NCBI GenBank assembly: GCA_002369315.1
Contig: DFDW01000036.1
Span: 21,514 to 85,513 of the forward strand
Source: Ruminococcaceae bacterium UBA3818
GTDB taxonomy: Bacteria; Bacillota; Clostridia; Oscillospirales; Ruminococcaceae
Reading direction: 5' to 3'
Length of the DNA: 64,000 nucleotides
Shown here: positions 1-9,106 of the stretch, piece after piece
Position numbering within the stretch: position 1 is the stretch's first letter
Layout of the letters: the number at the start of each line of letters is the position of its first letter
Program-made: the position numbers and the translations under genes
Notes under the pieces: model-generated
What the model saw: the letters and a program-made list of their open reading frames with translations, nothing else
What the model was told of the DNA's origin: nothing
Databases searched by the model: none

Positions 1-59
1 TTTATCGTACACCAGTTTTTCTATCATAAAGGCAAAGAGGGAAAAACGAGGTGTTAAAT

Positions 60-686
60 ATGTTTTACTACAGCACAATCAGCCGAAAGAAGATCATTCA
101 TCATATGAGTTGTCCGGCAGCGGACCGCATCCGTGACGAAAACATCGAATGCTTTGAAACCCTGCAGGAAGCGTACGGGGAAGGGTACCGGCTTTGCCGT
201 CACTGCAGCCTGCTTGCCCGTCAATACCGAAAAGGCGAATCGGATTCCTGTACATATTCACAGGAAAAAGGCATTGCGTTCTTTTATACGGACCGGGCTC
301 TTGTTGTGACGACATCTTTCAGCAAGTGGAAAATCGTACCCTCGGAAGACGGCCTGCGGCTTCAGCTTTACCATCAGAACACCCACCGGTCAGCTCATGA
401 CTGGGAAAGCCTTATTCCGGGCTATCATCTGCAAAATGCAAAAAGAGATACCATTCAGGGATATCTGGAGTATATTGCTGAGCATGACGATTACCGGCTC
501 AGAAATCCTGTGCAGACAAATCCGAAAACAAAGAAAAAGGATAGTACTCCTCCGAAAAAAGGAACCCGGCGCTACAAAAAACAGCAGCGCCGGGAAGAAA
601 TCCGGACAAAGAAATACTCGATCCGCCGCACCCTTGATCTGATCGATGGCCTGCATTGCCAGAAAACAGGGTTACGGCCCGCGTAA
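60..686 (+). CDS. Hypothetical protein with N-terminal Ada-like metal-binding motif
   Basis: The 208-residue protein opens with a compact motif, HHMSCPAADRI, then EN, EAYGEGY and LCRHC. This spacing resembles the Cys-rich metal-binding module of Ada-type and related proteins, where a small Cys/His cluster binds zinc. The central part has no recognised motif. The C-terminal 60 residues are very rich in Lys and Arg, which suggests nucleic acid contact, but this is inference. ATG at 60 is preferred over GTG at 51 because GAGG lies about 8 bases before it. The gene stands alone, and the upstream context is cut off by the window edge. Function is unknown. Confidence 0.6.
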   Translation: MFYYSTISRKKIIHHMSCPAADRIRDENIECFETLQEAYGEGYRLCRHCSLLARQYRKGESDSCTYSQEKGIAFFYTDRALVVTTSFSKWKIVPSEDGLRLQLYHQNTHRSAHDWESLIPGYHLQNAKRDTIQGYLEYIAEHDDYRLRNPVQTNPKTKKKDSTPPKKGTRRYKKQQRREEIRTKKYSIRRTLDLIDGLHCQKTGLRPA

Positions 687-871
687 CGTTCAGACAGCTT
701 TACTGGGCATCTGTTGCCGTGCCATGAGCGGTCAAATAGCAGAAAAGGGGATCATCCGTCCCATTTTGTTTGATATTTGTTTTTCGCGAAAACACAATGA
801 CATCGTCTTGGCAGCCGACGGTCAGCGGCTCCCTCGCATGGGGAGACCTTTTCCCTTTGCGCAGCGGTTTC

Positions 872-1669
872 TCAGAACGATCCGCTGCGCCCGATGCCGC
901 CTGCTCCCCTCTCGCTGTGGGAACCGCCGGAACTGCCGGGATTTTTTTCAATTTTGCGGCGGGTTTTCGTCGTGTGCGTATATTGGTCTATCTGTTGGGT
1001 CAGATGCAGCCCGCCGTCAGCGACATATTCGCTGGCTCCCGCCTTCTGGTGGACCGTTTTCATCATGCTTTTGAGTATGAGGCAAATGACCAGCGCGATC
1101 CCGCAGGATACCGCGACTGCGATTGCGATGAGTCCCAGGGGATTGTCCCGTACCGGCTCGCCCTCTTCGGCGCAGGTCAAAAATTGATCACACGCCTTCA
1201 GATACCCGGAAAAACCGTCAAGCCAGTTATCGTTTCCCAAGTCGCTAAGGAAAACTTCTTCCAGCTGCTCCAGGCCATCGTCATTGAATGCATATTCCGC
1301 TTTTTCCCCATAGACAAACAGTGCGTACTTACGGTTGTTCATGCTGAGCAGCAGCATAATGCCATCCCGTCCGCTGCCCATGCCGAAGCCGGCGCCCGAC
1401 CGATGATAAATCTGGGTGGTCACGTCATAGACGCTCCCATCACCGTAATTTCTGTAATCATCCACCGTGACGATATAGATGCCGCATCCGTGTTGTTCCG
1501 AGATATTGGCCGCCCGGTTCTCCAAAGATGCCCACTGGTCGAAACTGAGAAGACCGTAGGTATCCACCACATAACGCATTTCCACGCTGCCTTCGGCCGC
1601 GAAAGCACAAATGCACAAAGAAAGCGCCAAAATCAGGATGAGGGAAAGAGCAATCAGATTTTTTTTCAT
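872..1669 (-). CDS. TPM-domain membrane protein (YgcG/YdjH-like)
   Basis: The 265-residue protein has a signal peptide (MKKNLIALSLILILALSLC, cleavage near AFAAE), then a TPM domain at about 30-165 containing YVVDTYGLLS and GIYIVTVDDY. A transmembrane helix lies near 178-200, followed by a basic tail that ends in Gly/Ser. TPM proteins are extracytoplasmic domains tied to membrane stress and, in some cases, phosphatase activity. It is the last gene of a three-gene operon, 12 bases behind the zinc-ribbon protein. The same trio (zinc ribbon, TPM, SPFH) occurs in the Bacillus ydjGHI group next to pspA, so a role in envelope stress is likely. Its enzymatic activity is not shown. Confidence 0.8.
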   Translation of the reverse strand: MKKNLIALSLILILALSLCICAFAAEGSVEMRYVVDTYGLLSFDQWASLENRAANISEQHGCGIYIVTVDDYRNYGDGSVYDVTTQIYHRSGAGFGMGSGRDGIMLLLSMNNRKYALFVYGEKAEYAFNDDGLEQLEEVFLSDLGNDNWLDGFSGYLKACDQFLTCAEEGEPVRDNPLGLIAIAVAVSCGIALVICLILKSMMKTVHQKAGASEYVADGGLHLTQQIDQYTHTTKTRRKIEKNPGSSGGSHSERGAGGIGRSGSF

Positions 1670-1681
1670 GTTCGCCCCTCC

Positions 1682-2803
1682 TTACCCCAAAAATGTCAGC
1701 GCCAGTACCGTGCTCAGCACCGAGAGAGGCGCCGCGATCGCAGCAAAAGTCGCCCAGAATTTACCCCAGCTCATGGGAAGGTCGCCTACCAATTTGCCGG
1801 TCTGGCCGTTCATAGCAAAAAGAAAATCCTTGCCCTGCCATTTTGTATTGAGCATCCAGACAGGCATCAGAGCGTAGTGGACTTTTCCACGATTCAATTC
1901 TGTCCGCTCCCCCAGCGTCAGGCAGCTCTCATAGCCGATGACCGTATTGCGCAAAGCAAAGCGCAGGGTGCTCTCACAGCGGGTATCTGCCCGTCCCCGG
2001 CTCTGCTCAGCGGTCACATCAAATTTATCCGCCAGAAAACCGGGCAGATACGCCGTGGAAAAGGGCTTCAGTTCGCTGTAGTCATATGGCTCGATAGAGT
2101 CCATGTGGTCGTCCGGCATTTTGCTGGAGGCGTCGACAGGAACCTTTTCAAAAGAGAGCCATCCAGCCCGCAGGACGGAAAAGTGATCTGTTTCGGTGAC
2201 CTCATAATCCCCGGTGCGATAGATACGGGATCGGGTGGTTTCATACCTCGCTTCTCCCTGCGCCTGCCCATCAAACAGCCAGAAGGGGACATAGACGCCT
2301 TGGATCTGCTGTACATGATTCTCGCTGACAAAGTACTTGGGCAGGAAAAACTTTCCCTTGTAATGCCGTTTCAGCGCCGCGACCGCGTCCTCTTTACTGA
2401 GCTTGAAAGGAATCACGAAATCCGGCTTTAAAGCGCCGGAAAGCTGCCCCGGCACAATAGTGGGATTGCCGCAGTAGGGGCAGGAGGTGGCGGCGGTGGA
2501 GACGTCGCAGATCAGTTGCGCGCCGCAGGAAGGGCAGGTGTAAGACTTCATCTTCTCCGCGTCCGCGCCCCAATCGCTGTTCAGACCGGAAAAGTCCCAG
2601 TCTGATCCGGCCTGCTCCTCTTTCGCTTCTGCCTCCCGCTGCGCCTGGACAGCCTGTTCTTCTTTTGAGGCGTACAGCGCCTCAATTTCCGCGACATCAT
2701 AGGATGAGCCGCAGTAATCGCACTCCAGCTTTCCGGTGCTGCCCACAAAATGCAGCGGTCCCGTACAGGAAGGGCATTGATAATTTGTCACTTGTGAAGG
2801 CAT
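1682..2803 (-). CDS. TFIIB-type zinc-ribbon protein (YdjG-like)
   Basis: This protein of about 373 residues carries two zinc ribbons: YQCPSCTGPL with CDYCGSSY at the N-terminus, and YTCPSCGAQL with CPYCGNP near residue 110. A long domain follows with YVPFWLFDGQ and VHYALMPVWML, and one transmembrane helix sits at the extreme C-terminus. This is the layout of YdjG-type proteins, thought to anchor SPFH and PspA partners at the membrane. The start at 2803 is chosen because GGAGGA precedes it and the first ribbon begins just after; an upstream extension to 2905 lacks such support. It lies between the SPFH and TPM genes and is co-oriented with both. Confidence 0.8.
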   Translation of the reverse strand: MPSQVTNYQCPSCTGPLHFVGSTGKLECDYCGSSYDVAEIEALYASKEEQAVQAQREAEAKEEQAGSDWDFSGLNSDWGADAEKMKSYTCPSCGAQLICDVSTAATSCPYCGNPTIVPGQLSGALKPDFVIPFKLSKEDAVAALKRHYKGKFFLPKYFVSENHVQQIQGVYVPFWLFDGQAQGEARYETTRSRIYRTGDYEVTETDHFSVLRAGWLSFEKVPVDASSKMPDDHMDSIEPYDYSELKPFSTAYLPGFLADKFDVTAEQSRGRADTRCESTLRFALRNTVIGYESCLTLGERTELNRGKVHYALMPVWMLNTKWQGKDFLFAMNGQTGKLVGDLPMSWGKFWATFAAIAAPLSVLSTVLALTFLG

Positions 2804-3055
2804 TTTCCAAATCCTCCGTTCCATTGACCTGATCCCGGCCGCCGCGGCAGTCCGGGATAGCAGTCCGCGGTTCTTGCACAAAGCAATCGTCCGGGGGAAA
2901 CCCATCTGCTAAGAGGCGGCGCCGTCAGCGCCGCCCATACAGGAAATACATTTGTCACGTTTTGCCTGATACCCATTGCTCCAACAATCCCGCTTTTGAA
3001 AAAACAGCTGCGGCTGCGGAAGAGAAAGGGCCGACCGTCATCTTCATTCGCCGCA

Positions 3056-4384
3056 TTATCTCCGAATATCGCCGCTGTCAAAGGGGTCCCCGCATTCCGG
3101 GCAAAACTTGGGAGGATGGGCCGGATCGGCAGGCTCCCAGCCGCATTTGTCACACTTGTACTGGGGTACCCCAGCGGGTTTGGGCTTGCCGCACTCGGTG
3201 CAGAACTTGCCTTTGTTCACCTTGCCGCAGGAACAGGTCCAGCCGCTGATGCCGGCGGGTTTGGGCTTGCCGCATTCCGGGCAGAAATTCCCGGAAGCCG
3301 CGGCGCCGCAGGAACATTTCCAGCCGCTTGCGCCGTTACCGCCGGCAAGCTGCTGAGAAGGAGCCTGCTGCTGGCCCATGGCGTACATATTCTGCGCGGC
3401 GCCGAATCCGCCGCCTGTCATGCCGCCTGCCATACCCATGCCCATAAAGCCGGTCATGGCTCCGGCGGTATTACCCGCTGCGGTTTGCATGGCGGATGCG
3501 GTGGCATCGGTCATGCGGCCGGCCATCATATTGGCGCTGGAGCCAAAGGTGGCGGCGTCTTCAATCTCCTGAATCTTCTTCATGTCTTCTTCGCTCAGGG
3601 TGATGGGGTTCAGAGAGATGGACGCAATGGAAATACCTCTGGCCCCCCATTTATCCTGCAGCTCGGCGTTCATGGCCGTTTTGAGCTCTTTCGCTTTTGC
3701 TGGAATCTGAGCGGGGCGGAGCTCCTGCTCGGCCAGGGCGCCTACGGCGGGCTGCAGCGCATCCATAAAGTCCGCTTTCAGCTGTCCGTCGATGAGATCC
3801 CGGGTACACTCTTCTTCCACGTTCCCGCAAAGGCGGGTATAGAACAGAAGCGGGTCGGAAATAATATAGGAGTATACACCGTTAAAGCGCAGATTCACCG
3901 TTCTGTGCATATTGATCGCCTTATTGACCACCTCAAAGAGAATGGGGGTAGGGGTTCCAAACTTATTGTTCAGGATTTCCTTGATGTTAATATAGTATAT
4001 TCTCTGGTCCTTGGGCGGTTCGCCGCCGAAGGTAAACCGTTTGCCGATATTGGCGAACACATCCTGAATACTCTTGCCCAGGTCGCCGTAGAAGACGGAC
4101 GGCTCAGTGGACATATCGTATACATACTCGCCGGGCTCGGCACACAAATCCACGATCTTGCCCTGGTCCACAATCAGCATACATTGACCGTCCGCAACGG
4201 CGATCACAGAGCCGTTGGTAATGATATTTTCTTTGCCCTTGGTATTGCTGCTGCGCCCAGAGACCCGTTTGTGCCCTTTGCGCATCAGCACATCGGCGGG
4301 GAGCGCGTCACAATAGAAAAATTCTTTCCACTGGTCGGCCAGCACGCCGCCGGCAGAACCTAATGCCGCTTTGATAAGTCCCAT
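3056..4384 (-). CDS. SPFH-domain protein with C-terminal zinc ribbons (YdjI / virion-core-like)
   Basis: This protein of about 442 residues starts MGLIKAALGS and contains the SPFH/virion-core-like fold (about 20-290), with FFYCDALPADVLMRKG and IASISLNPITLSEED. A Gly/Met-rich linker follows (MMAGRMTDATASAM onward). The tail holds three tandem zinc ribbons of the form WxCxCG...FCxECGKPKPAG. SPFH proteins scaffold membrane microdomains, and YdjI-type members work with YdjG and YdjH. The start is fixed by AAAGAGGAAGG just upstream. It is the first gene of the operon, driven by a probable promoter at 4576-4604. Unlike the Bacillus locus, no pspA/liaH gene is adjacent. Confidence 0.85.
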   Translation of the reverse strand: MGLIKAALGSAGGVLADQWKEFFYCDALPADVLMRKGHKRVSGRSSNTKGKENIITNGSVIAVADGQCMLIVDQGKIVDLCAEPGEYVYDMSTEPSVFYGDLGKSIQDVFANIGKRFTFGGEPPKDQRIYYINIKEILNNKFGTPTPILFEVVNKAINMHRTVNLRFNGVYSYIISDPLLFYTRLCGNVEEECTRDLIDGQLKADFMDALQPAVGALAEQELRPAQIPAKAKELKTAMNAELQDKWGARGISIASISLNPITLSEEDMKKIQEIEDAATFGSSANMMAGRMTDATASAMQTAAGNTAGAMTGFMGMGMAGGMTGGGFGAAQNMYAMGQQQAPSQQLAGGNGASGWKCSCGAAASGNFCPECGKPKPAGISGWTCSCGKVNKGKFCTECGKPKPAGVPQYKCDKCGWEPADPAHPPKFCPECGDPFDSGDIRR

Positions 4385-4483
4385 AATCCTTCCTCTTTTC
4401 CATGATATTTTTATTTGGCTTTGGCTTTCCGCTTTTATGGCGGCCGGAAATGCTTTGTCAACGCTTTGGAAGAAAGGAGCGCC

Positions 4484-4512
4484 GCTCAAACCTACTTTTT
4501 GTAGGTTTGAGC
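4484..4512. repeat. Perfect 12-bp inverted repeat in the SPFH operon leader
   Basis: GCTCAAACCTAC and its exact complement flank a 5-base T/A loop, so the sequence can form a hairpin in the minus-strand leader about 60-90 bases after the predicted transcription start. No U-run follows, so it is not a terminator. It may be an operator or an mRNA-stability hairpin. The rest of the 405-base gap (4385-4789) holds the promoter at 4576-4604, the terminator at 4721-4777 and A/T-rich filler. Confidence 0.6.
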
Positions 4513-4575
4513 TGTTTGGCCTACCGATCTTCCGGCATCCGCGGTATGCAGCGGATGGGTTTTCACCGTATCTAC

Positions 4576-4604
4576 ATCATACAATATTCCGGCTCCGCAA
4601 ACAA
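4576..4604 (-). promoter_or_regulatory. Probable sigma-A promoter of the SPFH operon
   Basis: On the minus strand TTGTTT and TATGAT are separated by 17 bases, about 190 bases before the SPFH start codon. The spacing is ideal and the -10 differs from consensus at one base. Confidence 0.55.
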
Positions 4605-4720
4605 GCAAATCCCGCATAAAAACAGTTCGTTTTTTAAAGAAAGCAAGGGCTTTTTCAGAAAAAATCTTGTGTTTTCCCAGAGAAAATACGGAAGATTTCC
4701 TATCAAGGGCCTTTGTTCCG

Positions 4721-4777
4721 AAAAAGCGCCGCAAAAGCGGCGGGAGAGTCATCCCGCAGGCTTTCGCGGCGCTTTTT
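4721..4777 (-). terminator. Intrinsic terminator after the kinase remnant
   Basis: AAAAAGCGCCGC and GCGGCGCTTTTT form a strong stem flanked by A and T runs. It sits directly after the stop of the REC domain at 4790 on the minus strand and could work in both directions. Confidence 0.7.
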
Positions 4778-4789
4778 GTTTTTTAAAAA

Positions 4790-5999
4790 TCAGTAAAACC
4801 ATTTGTTTAGTGTTTTCGCCAATTCATTCCAGTCGAGCGGCTTGGCAATATGTCCGTTCATTCCTACTGTCTTGGCCGCCTGCACATCTTCCGCAAAAGC
4901 GTTTGCCGTCATTGCGACAATGGGGACCTTCTTGCAGTAGTTCCGATTTGCTGACCGAATCGCTCTCGTAGCGTCGTAGCCGTTCATCTTTGGCATCTGG
5001 ATGTCCATGAAGATAATATCATAGTACCCATCCGCGCAGCGAAGCATTTTATCAACCGCCTCGGTACCGTCTACGGCGCGCTCCACCTCAAGGCCGGTCA
5101 TCTTCAGAATTTCCGCAGCGGTCTCCGCGTTGAGCTCGTTGTCCTCCACAAGCAGCGCACGGTGCCCAGTCAGGCACATTTTTTCCAGGCTCAGCAGGAG
5201 CGCTTCCTGTGGTTTAAACTCTTCCCCGGCGACAAGGGAGTGAAAGGTTTTCGCGAGCCTGGAGCGGAACAGCGGCTTACTGATAAACGCATTCGCGCCG
5301 GCGGCCCTGGCTTCCTGCTCAATATCCGACCAGTCATAAGCGGAGATGATAATAATGGGAACGTCTTCGCCAACTTCTCTGCGAATAGCCTTTGTGGTAG
5401 CGAAGTATAGATTTCACTCATGGCCTGAATAATCTTCATATAACCCAAAAACGCTTTTTCGGTTGTGACAAGTTCCTGCTCCATTGTGCGTTTTTTCGGA
5501 ATCTCACTGCGGCAAACAGAGGCCACGACAGACAGAGATAAGCGGTCCGCGGTGTTTTTGCGGGGATGGTAAATACCTAAGAAACCGATCATAGCACCGT
5601 TGCCTGTAATAGCGGATGCCATCAGGCTGCCGGTGCTTCCGGATACAAGCTGCCGGCAGACCGGTTGAGCCGTGTGATTTGCTGTATCCGGCGAAGAGAT
5701 GAAAATTTCCCCTTCTTTCTCCAAAGCGTCAAAGAAGAGCCCCAATTCTCCGCTGGCGACGTGTTTGGGAATACCGAACGAATCGGATGCTTTTTACGGA
5801 CCCATTCATATGTTCGGGTGATCTTGGTATGTGCTTCGTTCCATTCAAAAATGCAGGCGCAATCCGCGTCGTAATAGCGGCCGACATCAGCAAGAATATG
5901 GCAGACCGTCTTTCGATCTTTTGGATTGTCCAGATAATTGCGAAGAAATTGTTTGATAAATTGTTCCTGCCCGGATCTATTTTGTTTCAGCCCGCTCAT
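4790..5999 (-). pseudogene. Decayed hybrid histidine kinase (GAF-like / REC / REC remnant)
   Basis: Three minus-strand frames carry consecutive parts of one former protein. 5999 to about 5770 encodes a GAF-like start (VGRYYDADCACIFEW). 5745 to about 5400 continues it in another frame (GEIFISSP, IGFLGIYHPRKN) up to QAMSEIYTS. From about 5400 to 4790 a third frame encodes the end of one receiver (TTKAIRREVGED, VPIIIISAYDW) and a complete second receiver (ALLVEDNELN, FMDIQMPKMNGYDATRAI, VAMTANAF). The HisKA and ATPase domains that should lie between SEIYTS and the first receiver are missing. So there is one frameshift near 5770 and one large internal deletion near 5400. The second receiver might still be translated from 5179, but an intact kinase is impossible. 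Confidence 0.85.
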
Positions 6000-6200
6000 A
6001 CGCCACCTCGGATACGTTGATTTGGGAAAAGCGGGAAAAAATACAGACCATTCGTTCCTTTATACAATATTTTTTATCGTATACCATATTTTCTTTTCCT
6101 CCGCAATTAGCAAACTGGCGCTGAAAGAGCTTCTCAAAAACTTGTGGATTCAGGATTTCTTTTGTAAATTCCCAATGGCAGACAGCGTTTTAGGGGCATG

Positions 6201-6269
6201 CGGTACGAAGAAAAATACGGTACGGTACCGAAATAAAACCTTGCGGTACCTAACTATTTGTGGTAAAAT
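6201..6269 (+). promoter_or_regulatory. MATE gene promoter with repeated CGGTAC sites
   Basis: TTGCGG (6241-6246) and TAAAAT (6264-6269) are 17 bases apart and end 31 bases before the MATE start codon. Four copies of CGGTAC occur at 6201, 6218, 6223 and 6244. The last overlaps the -35 box, which suggests an operator for an unknown regulator. Nothing else was recognised between 6000 and 6200. Confidence 0.5.
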
Positions 6270-6300
6270 ATGCATGATATTATCAGAAAGAGGGTCATAT

Positions 6301-7707
6301 ATGAAAGCAGGAGTTTTAAAAATCTCACCTGACTCAATGCTTCGCGATTCGCCGCTGAAGAGCATTATCCTGTTCGGGCTCCCAATTATTTTCGGAAGTA
6401 TGTTCCAGCAGCTTTACAGTATGGTGGACAGCATCGTAGTAGGGAATTTTGAAGGAGCAGGAGCGCTTGCGGCTGTTGGTTCATCGGCCACGGTGTGCAA
6501 TTTTCTGGTGATGGTGTGCGCGGGTTTTGCGAATGGGGCCAGCATTGTGGTGTCGCAGCTTTTCGGCGCCGACGAACACGACAAGATTAAAGCAACCATC
6601 TCCACTACACTTATTTTCTCGGTAATTTTTTCGGTGATAATGGCACTGGTTTTTGCGCCGCTTGCACCGGGGGTAGCGCGCCTGGTCAATGTGCCGGAGG
6701 ATATTATGGACGCATCTGTCACCTACATGCGCATTTACTGTGTGGGGCTGATTTTTTTGATGCTGTATAATTTTTTCACAGCTGTCCTGCGTTCTCTGGG
6801 CGACTCGGTGACACCGCTGATTTTCCTTGTAATCTCCAGCCTGCTTAACATCGTGGGGGATTTGTTTTTCGTTGTCGGGCTCGGTCTGGGCGTTGCGGGC
6901 GTGGCCTGGGCAACCGTCATCGCGCAGGGGGTATCTGTGCTGCTATGCATCATCCATATCAGGGGAAAAAACCGGTATTTTCACTTTGAAAAAGGAGAAT
7001 TTGTGTTTTCAAAACAGCTCTTTCGGTATGTTATGCGCATGGGGATTCCCTCCGCGGTTCAAAACGGCGTGACCAATATGGGCTTTATTTTTGTGCAGGG
7101 GCTCGTCAACAGCTTTAGTACGATGAATATAGCGGCATACACCGCCGCGATGAAGCTTGAGAGTCTCGCGATGGTGCCTTTCGGCGGCATTTCACAGGCT
7201 TTTGCGGTTTTCGCCGGGCAGAATATCGGGGCCGGAGAGGTCGAACGGACCAAAGACGGGCTGCGCAAGAGCTTGATATTCGTGCTTATTCTGGCGCTGA
7301 GCTGCTCCGCGATTATTTTTATCGTAGGTCCCTGGCTTATTGAGATATTTGTGGGAAAATCTGAAACCGAAGTGATTTTGCGGGGCACCGCGTATTTGAG
7401 AACATTTTGTCCGCTTCTGACGGTTCACGCCATCATGTCCTTGTTTGGTTCGTTCCTGCGGGGCGCCGGAGACAGCATTATGACCATGTTCATTTTCCTG
7501 ACGGACCTGGGCATGCGGGTGCTTGCAGCATATGCCATCAGTCTGTGGATGGGCGTTGGATTTATGGGTTGTGCCTATGCGGTTCCCATTGGATGGTTCT
7601 GCGCAGCGGTTTTGGCAGTAGGAAGATACTGCAGCGGGAAATGGAAAGACAAGGCGGTTGTTTCAAAGTCAAAGCCGGCTGTTGAGGAAAGCGCCGCAGA
7701 AGTCTGA
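6301..7707 (+). CDS. MATE family multidrug/sodium antiporter
   Basis: The 468-residue polytopic membrane protein has two similar halves of about six helices each. The MATE signature appears at the start (PIIFGSMFQQLYSMVDSIVVG) and recurs in the second half (MRMGIPSAVQNGVTNMGFIF). Length is normal for the family. MATE proteins export cationic drugs or metabolites using Na+ or H+ gradients. ATG at 6301 follows AGAAAGAGGG at good spacing; the open frame runs further upstream but without conserved sequence. It is monocistronic, with its own promoter and a bidirectional terminator after it. The substrate cannot be told from sequence. Confidence 0.9.
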   Translation: MKAGVLKISPDSMLRDSPLKSIILFGLPIIFGSMFQQLYSMVDSIVVGNFEGAGALAAVGSSATVCNFLVMVCAGFANGASIVVSQLFGADEHDKIKATISTTLIFSVIFSVIMALVFAPLAPGVARLVNVPEDIMDASVTYMRIYCVGLIFLMLYNFFTAVLRSLGDSVTPLIFLVISSLLNIVGDLFFVVGLGLGVAGVAWATVIAQGVSVLLCIIHIRGKNRYFHFEKGEFVFSKQLFRYVMRMGIPSAVQNGVTNMGFIFVQGLVNSFSTMNIAAYTAAMKLESLAMVPFGGISQAFAVFAGQNIGAGEVERTKDGLRKSLIFVLILALSCSAIIFIVGPWLIEIFVGKSETEVILRGTAYLRTFCPLLTVHAIMSLFGSFLRGAGDSIMTMFIFLTDLGMRVLAAYAISLWMGVGFMGCAYAVPIGWFCAAVLAVGRYCSGKWKDKAVVSKSKPAVEESAAEV

Positions 7708-7765
7708 TTTTACCGGGAAGCTGCCCGACGATGGCTCCACAGCCAAAGAAAATTTGATTCTTACG

Positions 7766-7810
7766 AAAAAAGCCGATGTTTCTGATTTGAGCAGAAACAT
7801 CGGCTTTTTA
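7766..7810. terminator. Bidirectional terminator between MATE and patB-like genes
   Basis: AAAAAGCCGATGTTTCTG and CAGAAACATCGGCTTTTT form a perfect long stem with a short loop, between two convergent genes. Confidence 0.9.
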
Positions 7811-7824
7811 TCTGAGGAGCCTGC

Positions 7825-8991
7825 TTATCGGGCGGCGACCGCCTTTTTGATCCGATCCAGGGCGGTCTGCAGATTTTGGCGGGTCAAAGCAAAATTCATA
7901 CGGATAAATTGGCCGTAGGCATTGCCGAATTCCGCTCCGTCGTTGACACTGACGCCTGCCTTTTCCAGCAGAAATTCCGCCGGATTTTCCAGGCCCAGTT
8001 CACTGCAGTCGATCCACAGAAGAAAGCTTCCCTCCGGAACAGTGGCCCTCATGCCGGGGACCTCATTTTGCAGAAAGGAAACCGCCAGATCCCGGTTTTC
8101 TTTTAGATAATCGGTCAGGTCGGACAGCCATTGATCCGCCGAGCCGTCCATTACCTTTACGGCCGCCGCCATACTGAAAGGATTGGTGGCATAGCCGAAA
8201 GAATAGGGGATTACTTCGTCATTCCAGGCGGCGCGAAGCACCGGGTCAGCAACCGCCACAATGGCGTGCGGCAGGCTCATGAGATTAAAACCTTTGCTCA
8301 TGCTCATGACCTGGACGGACAAACGCCGCGCGGCAGGGGAGACTGCGAGGACGGGAATGTGTTTTTTGCCGGGATAGATAATCAGCCCGTGCACCTCGTC
8401 GGAAATGATTTTGACATCATATTGTTCACATAACGCGACCAGCCGATCCAGTTCTTTTTGGGAAAAGACCCGCCCGGTTGGGTTGTGCGGATTTACCAAA
8501 AGGAAAACACTGGGCTTTTCGTCCCGCAGTTTTTGCTCAAAATCCGCAAAATCCAAAGCATACACACCATCTTGGCGGATCATAGGATTTTCCACCAACC
8601 GGCATCCGGCGCTTTCGACCGCGCGGGGAAGGGGGCCGAAAAAGGGGCTTTGCATGATGACGGCGTCCCCCGGCCTGGTCAGGGCCGACAGGGCGATTCG
8701 AATCGCGCCGATGGTGCTGGGCACGTTGGACAGCCACTCTTTCTCTGCCAGCAGGCCGTATTTCCGCCGGTACCAGTCTGTCACAATCTGAAAGTAGGAA
8801 TCCGGTTTTTTGCGGTAATTATAAGCATTTTCCTGCGCGATGGCAAGGCAGGCTTCTTTGACGCATTCCGGGCAGCAATAATCCAGGTCAGCAGTGCCCA
8901 TGCCGATAACGTCATCCCTGCCTGCCGGCTGCTCCCAGCGGTAGGAGCCGTTTTTCCGGTGGTCCGGGGCGTTATCAAAGAATGGATTCAT
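7825..8991 (-). CDS. patB: PatB/MalY-type PLP aminotransferase / C-S lyase
   Basis: The 388-residue fold-type I PLP enzyme has the expected motifs: MGTADLDYCCPECV at the N-terminus, LLVNPHNPTGRVF, IISDEVHGLIIYPG (the Asp that contacts the pyridine nitrogen), and SMSKGFNLMSLPHA with the PLP-binding lysine. PatB/MalY members cleave cystathionine or other cysteine conjugates to a thiol, pyruvate and ammonia. The start at 8991 follows GGAAAGGAAAC and gives the family's usual N-terminus. It is divergent from luxS, which also yields homocysteine, and close to msrA, so a sulfur amino acid role fits. A pure aminotransferase activity remains possible. Confidence 0.85.
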   Translation of the reverse strand: MNPFFDNAPDHRKNGSYRWEQPAGRDDVIGMGTADLDYCCPECVKEACLAIAQENAYNYRKKPDSYFQIVTDWYRRKYGLLAEKEWLSNVPSTIGAIRIALSALTRPGDAVIMQSPFFGPLPRAVESAGCRLVENPMIRQDGVYALDFADFEQKLRDEKPSVFLLVNPHNPTGRVFSQKELDRLVALCEQYDVKIISDEVHGLIIYPGKKHIPVLAVSPAARRLSVQVMSMSKGFNLMSLPHAIVAVADPVLRAAWNDEVIPYSFGYATNPFSMAAAVKVMDGSADQWLSDLTDYLKENRDLAVSFLQNEVPGMRATVPEGSFLLWIDCSELGLENPAEFLLEKAGVSVNDGAEFGNAYGQFIRMNFALTRQNLQTALDRIKKAVAAR

Positions 8992-9106
8992 CTTGTTTCC
9001 TTTCCGGCGCTCTGCCGTGAAATGTTTTGGGAAGCGCCTTTCTTTTTTCGCTGTCCAACGTACCATAAAATCCCTGCCGGCGCAAGAAAAGCAAAGGCGG
9101 TCCAGG

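Noticed and set aside
770..2431. Plus-strand frame of 553 codons over the TPM and zinc-ribbon genes
   Set aside because: It runs antisense to two genes with clear motifs, has no ribosome binding site and no recognisable domain.
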